Origin: an uncultured Collinsella sp.
Lineage (GTDB): Bacteria > Actinomycetota > Coriobacteriia > Coriobacteriales > Coriobacteriaceae
Direction of reading: 5' to 3'
DNA: 14,862 bases
NCBI GenBank assembly: GCA_937926755.1
Contig: CALBBA010000271.1
Coordinates: 1 to 14,862, forward strand
The translations under genes were made by a program, and so were the position numbers. The notes under the pieces are model-generated. The model was not told the DNA's origin. It saw only the letters and a program-made list of their open reading frames with translations, and did not search any database. Shown here one piece after another: positions 12,985 to 14,862 of the stretch; positions within the stretch are counted from its first letter, which is position 1, and every line of letters begins with the position of its first letter.

Positions 12985-13225
12985 GGTATCCTTCCGGTAG
13001 TCGTTCGACCGGATGGCCTCCCCCTCGGCACTCACATTACCAGCCGCGGCACCTGCCCGGCACTTTCCTATCAGCCGTCGGGGGCGGCGCGTCCCGCGCC
13101 GGCAGCACCCAACTGGCCCTCTCGGGGGCAGGGACGTTCGGCCGTGCGCGGGCGCCCGGTCGGCGGCCCGTTCTGGGCGCGCCTCAATCGTAGCCCGAGA
13201 CGGTCCCGGGCTGACAATTTCGACT
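12985..13225 (-). ncRNA. Candidate IS110 bridge RNA region
   Basis: In the IS621 group of IS110 elements, the non-coding end upstream of the recombinase encodes a bridge RNA whose loops pair with donor and target DNA. Here the corresponding 240 bp has no open frame and several hairpins: AGCCCG/CGGGCT with a 9 nt loop (13192-13212), CGGCGCG-GGA-CGCGCCG (about 13086-13102), and TCCGGT/ACCGGA with a 9 nt loop (12993-13013). The last loop shares a 10-base match with the other end of the element. This is assignment by position and structure; no promoter or covariation evidence was available. Confidence 0.4.
12993..13013 (-). repeat. Stem-loop carrying a 10 bp direct repeat shared with 12041-12050
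   Basis: TCCGGT (12993-12998) pairs with ACCGGA (13008-13013) around a nine-base loop. GGTAGTCGTT at 12996-13005 occurs again at 12041-12050, beyond the 3' end of the transposase. It also lies against the GTG start and overlaps the Shine-Dalgarno side of the hairpin, so control of transposase translation is another reading. Confidence 0.4.
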
Positions 13226-13640
13226 GTAATGGACGTTCTTAAATGACTAGGGTGGGCACATTGCTTTGAGATGTTGTTCGATCGGCTTTGATGGCCGTTA
13301 AACTGTCTACCTGCTTAAAGCAATTAACGGTGTGCATCTGCTATTGGAAATATTGCCCGAAAAATCGTCCAAGAAGTCGCAAGCCATTTTTTGCCGCGTC
13401 GTGCGTCAAGCGATTCGGCAAGTATTTGGTTAGATATTGGTCAGTTTTGGGGCAACCTTGCCAAAAGCTTGACGGATGCAAATCTAGACGTCGACAAATG
13501 AGCACTTCGATTGCGCCCTGAGCAAAATTCTGGGCTGATTCTCGATAATCGCTTCCAATCGTCCCTTACCGCGTGCCACCCTCGCGTACAATCTGCTCCG
13601 ACATTCACGCGCCGCCCGGCGCTCAAGAGGGGAGGGCCCC
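13226..13640. other. AT-richer intergenic region before prmC, no gene seen
   Basis: About 400 bp with lower GC than both neighbours. Frames in all directions are short or lack any recognisable domain. One plus-strand stretch (about 13312-13430) is open for about 40 codons with no start or ribosome binding site. A small hairpin, TTTTGG/CCAAAA, lies at about 13444-13466. It may be decayed sequence at the insertion site of the IS element or simply the prmC upstream region. Confidence 0.45.
13587..13592 (+). promoter_or_regulatory. Candidate -10 box of prmC
   Basis: TACAAT matches the -10 consensus at five of six. Transcription would begin near 13599, giving a leader of about 42 nt. The -35 region is weak (CCTTAC at 17 bp). 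Confidence 0.4.
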
Positions 13641-14862
13641 ATGGCAAACGAGATCTGGACCATCAAGCGTTGTCTCGAGTGGACCAAGGAGTACCTGGCC
13701 GAGCGCGGCGAGGAGCACCCCCGTCTTTCTGCCGAGTGGCTGCTGTGCGCCGCCACAGGCCTGGCGCGTATTGACCTATATATGCGTATGGACGAGACGC
13801 TTAACGCGGCCCAGCTCGAGACCATGCATGCGGCGGTCGTCCGCCGCGCCCAGGGCGAACCACTGCAGTACATCACGGGCAGCACGCAGTTCCGTATGAT
13901 CGACGTTGCCTGCGCCCCCGGCGTACTCATCCCACGCCCCGAGACCGAGATGCTCGTCGAGGAAGTCCTCAATTATCTGGATGCCGAGGTGCTGAGCCCC
14001 GAGGCTGCTGCCCGTCAGCGTGTTGAGCTGCCTTGGAACGATGAGGTCGAGGAGGCACGCAAGGCCGAGGCCGCGCTGGCCGATGAACGCGCGACCGCCG
14101 AGTGCCGTGCCGCCAACTTAACGGCTGCCGATGAGGCCGCGTTGGGCGGCGATGTGCTCGGTAGCCGCGCCTATGCCGAGGAGCTGGCCGATCGCGAGGC
14201 GGAGGAAGCTGCTGCGCAGGCCGCTGAAGCCGAGGCCATGGAAGCCTCCGAGCCCGAGCTCGACGAATACGGCATCGCCATCGAGAGCAACGACCAGCAG
14301 GCGACTCCCACGCAAGACGCCGCCGAGGCTAACGAGTCCGCTCTGACCGAGCCCCGCACCGCCCGCGTCCTCGAGGTCGGTTGCGGCACGGGCTGCATCT
14401 CGCTCTCGCTTGCCTGGGAGCGCCGCGGCCACGTCACCTGCACCGCTACCGATATCGAGCCGCGCGCCATCGACCTTGCTATCAAAAACCGCGACGCCCT
14501 TGGCCTCACGTCCGACGAGGTCGCCTTCAGCCTCACCAACCTGGTGAGCTCTGTTCCTCGCGAAGAGTGGGGTACCTTTGACGTGCTCGTCTCCAATCCG
14601 CCCTACATCCCCACCGATGTCATGCGCTCGCTGCCGCATGAGGTCAAGGACTTTGAGCCCGATCTGGCGCTCGAGGGCGGTGCCGACGGTCTCGATATCT
14701 TCCGCCGCCTGCTCAACGCGGCGCCCTACATGCTGCGTGCCGGCGGCCTGTTTGCCTGCGAGCTCTACGAGGGCGCCCTCGACGCCGCGGCCGAGCTCTG
14801 TCGTCAAGCAGGCCTTTCGGACGTGCGTATCGTCCACGACCTCACCGATCGTCCCCGCATCG
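13641..14862 (+). CDS. prmC: Release factor glutamine methyltransferase PrmC with a long acidic insertion (cut by window edge)
   Basis: PrmC (HemK) methylates the glutamine of the GGQ motif in peptide chain release factors, using S-adenosylmethionine, in the cytoplasm. The N-terminal domain (about 1-110) ends in the family block APGVLIPRPETEMLVEEVL. The methyltransferase domain begins about 241 with ARVLEVGCGTGCISLSL (SAM-binding loop) and has the catalytic NPPY at 319-322 in VSNPPYIP. In E. coli these parts are about ten residues apart. Here residues 112-239 form an extra, acidic, Ala/Glu-rich segment (for example DREAEEAAAQAAEAEAMEAS) predicted to be helical or disordered. The frame is continuous through it. 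The start is ATG 13641 after GGGGAGG. 407 complete codons are visible and the stop lies beyond the window. prfA, often upstream, is not present here; an IS element and a gene-free stretch precede it. Confidence 0.93.
   Translation, partial: MANEIWTIKRCLEWTKEYLAERGEEHPRLSAEWLLCAATGLARIDLYMRMDETLNAAQLETMHAAVVRRAQGEPLQYITGSTQFRMIDVACAPGVLIPRPETEMLVEEVLNYLDAEVLSPEAAARQRVELPWNDEVEEARKAEAALADERATAECRAANLTAADEAALGGDVLGSRAYAEELADREAEEAAAQAAEAEAMEASEPELDEYGIAIESNDQQATPTQDAAEANESALTEPRTARVLEVGCGTGCISLSLAWERRGHVTCTATDIEPRAIDLAIKNRDALGLTSDEVAFSLTNLVSSVPREEWGTFDVLVSNPPYIPTDVMRSLPHEVKDFEPDLALEGGADGLDIFRRLLNAAPYMLRAGGLFACELYEGALDAAAELCRQAGLSDVRIVHDLTDRPRI

Larger units (their letters stand above)
12041..13225 (-). 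mobile_element. IS110-family insertion sequence (approximate ends)
   Basis: The block is far richer in GC than the chromosome on either side and contains a complete-length but frameshifted IS110-type transposase. About 240 bp of non-coding sequence lie upstream of it and about 40 bp downstream. The downstream end shows TTGACAAAACTATAGG (minus strand), a type of sequence often seen after IS110 transposases. IS110 elements lack terminal inverted repeats, so the ends are set by composition and are uncertain by tens of bases. The GC content suggests arrival from a higher-GC actinobacterium. Confidence 0.75.

Noticed and set aside
12167..13242. Long plus-strand frames opposite the IS110 transposase
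   Set aside because: These arise from the very high GC content, which removes stop codons; they contain only Arg/Ala/Gly/Pro-rich noise.
1..14862. CRISPR array, tRNA or rRNA genes
   Set aside because: No regularly spaced repeats with unique spacers, no cloverleaf with a conserved T-loop, and no rRNA-like sequence were seen.

Overview
The window looks like chromosome from a gut Coriobacteriia (Actinomycetota), most like Collinsella. This is inferred from roughly 60% GC, GC-rich third codon positions, clear Shine-Dalgarno sites, a mix of clostridial-type and actinobacterial-type protein families, and palindromic intergenic repeats. The genus is not proven. Both ends cut through genes.

Layout. 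(1) 1-1890: a galactokinase-family gene (minus, cut by the left edge) is divergent from a LacI-family regulator. The 338 bp between them carries two identical 18 bp sites in opposite orientation, a third partial copy, and a plausible galK promoter between the two full sites. (2) 2020-3180: an FprA-type flavodiiron protein with all metal ligands, closed by a bidirectional terminator. (3) 3241-5237: a DeoR-family sugar-phosphate-responsive regulator divergent from a class II ketose-bisphosphate aldolase of the GatY/KbaY type. The aldolase terminator is nested in a 125 nt near-perfect palindrome, followed by a degenerate tandem repeat. (4) 5559-7174: an AraC-family cupin regulator followed on the same strand by a HAD phosphatase. 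(5) 7663-8649: the most unusual gene, one continuous frame joining a MutT/NudG-like Nudix hydrolase to a Vsr mismatch endonuclease through a basic linker. (6) 8798-11774: a BceAB-like ABC transporter pair (ATPase overlapping permease), divergent from the fusion gene, with dyad symmetries in the shared 148 bp promoter region. No two-component system is present in the window. (7) 11876-11996: a 121 bp palindromic intergenic repeat. (8) About 12040-13225: a strongly GC-rich IS110-family element whose transposase is broken by a one-base frameshift. Its 240 bp structured non-coding region upstream of the transposase is where a bridge RNA would lie. (9) 13641-14862: prmC (release factor glutamine methyltransferase), cut by the right edge, with a roughly 125-residue acidic, Ala/Glu-rich insertion between its two domains.

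Functional reading. Much of the window is sugar catabolism with locally encoded regulators (galactokinase/LacI, aldolase/DeoR) plus stress functions: oxygen reduction by the flavodiiron protein, nucleotide sanitation and mismatch repair by the Nudix-Vsr protein, and probable antimicrobial-peptide defence by the BceAB-like transporter. The best candidates for something undescribed are the Nudix-Vsr fusion, the possible bridge RNA of the IS110 copy with a guide-like 10 nt match to the opposite end, and the PrmC insertion.
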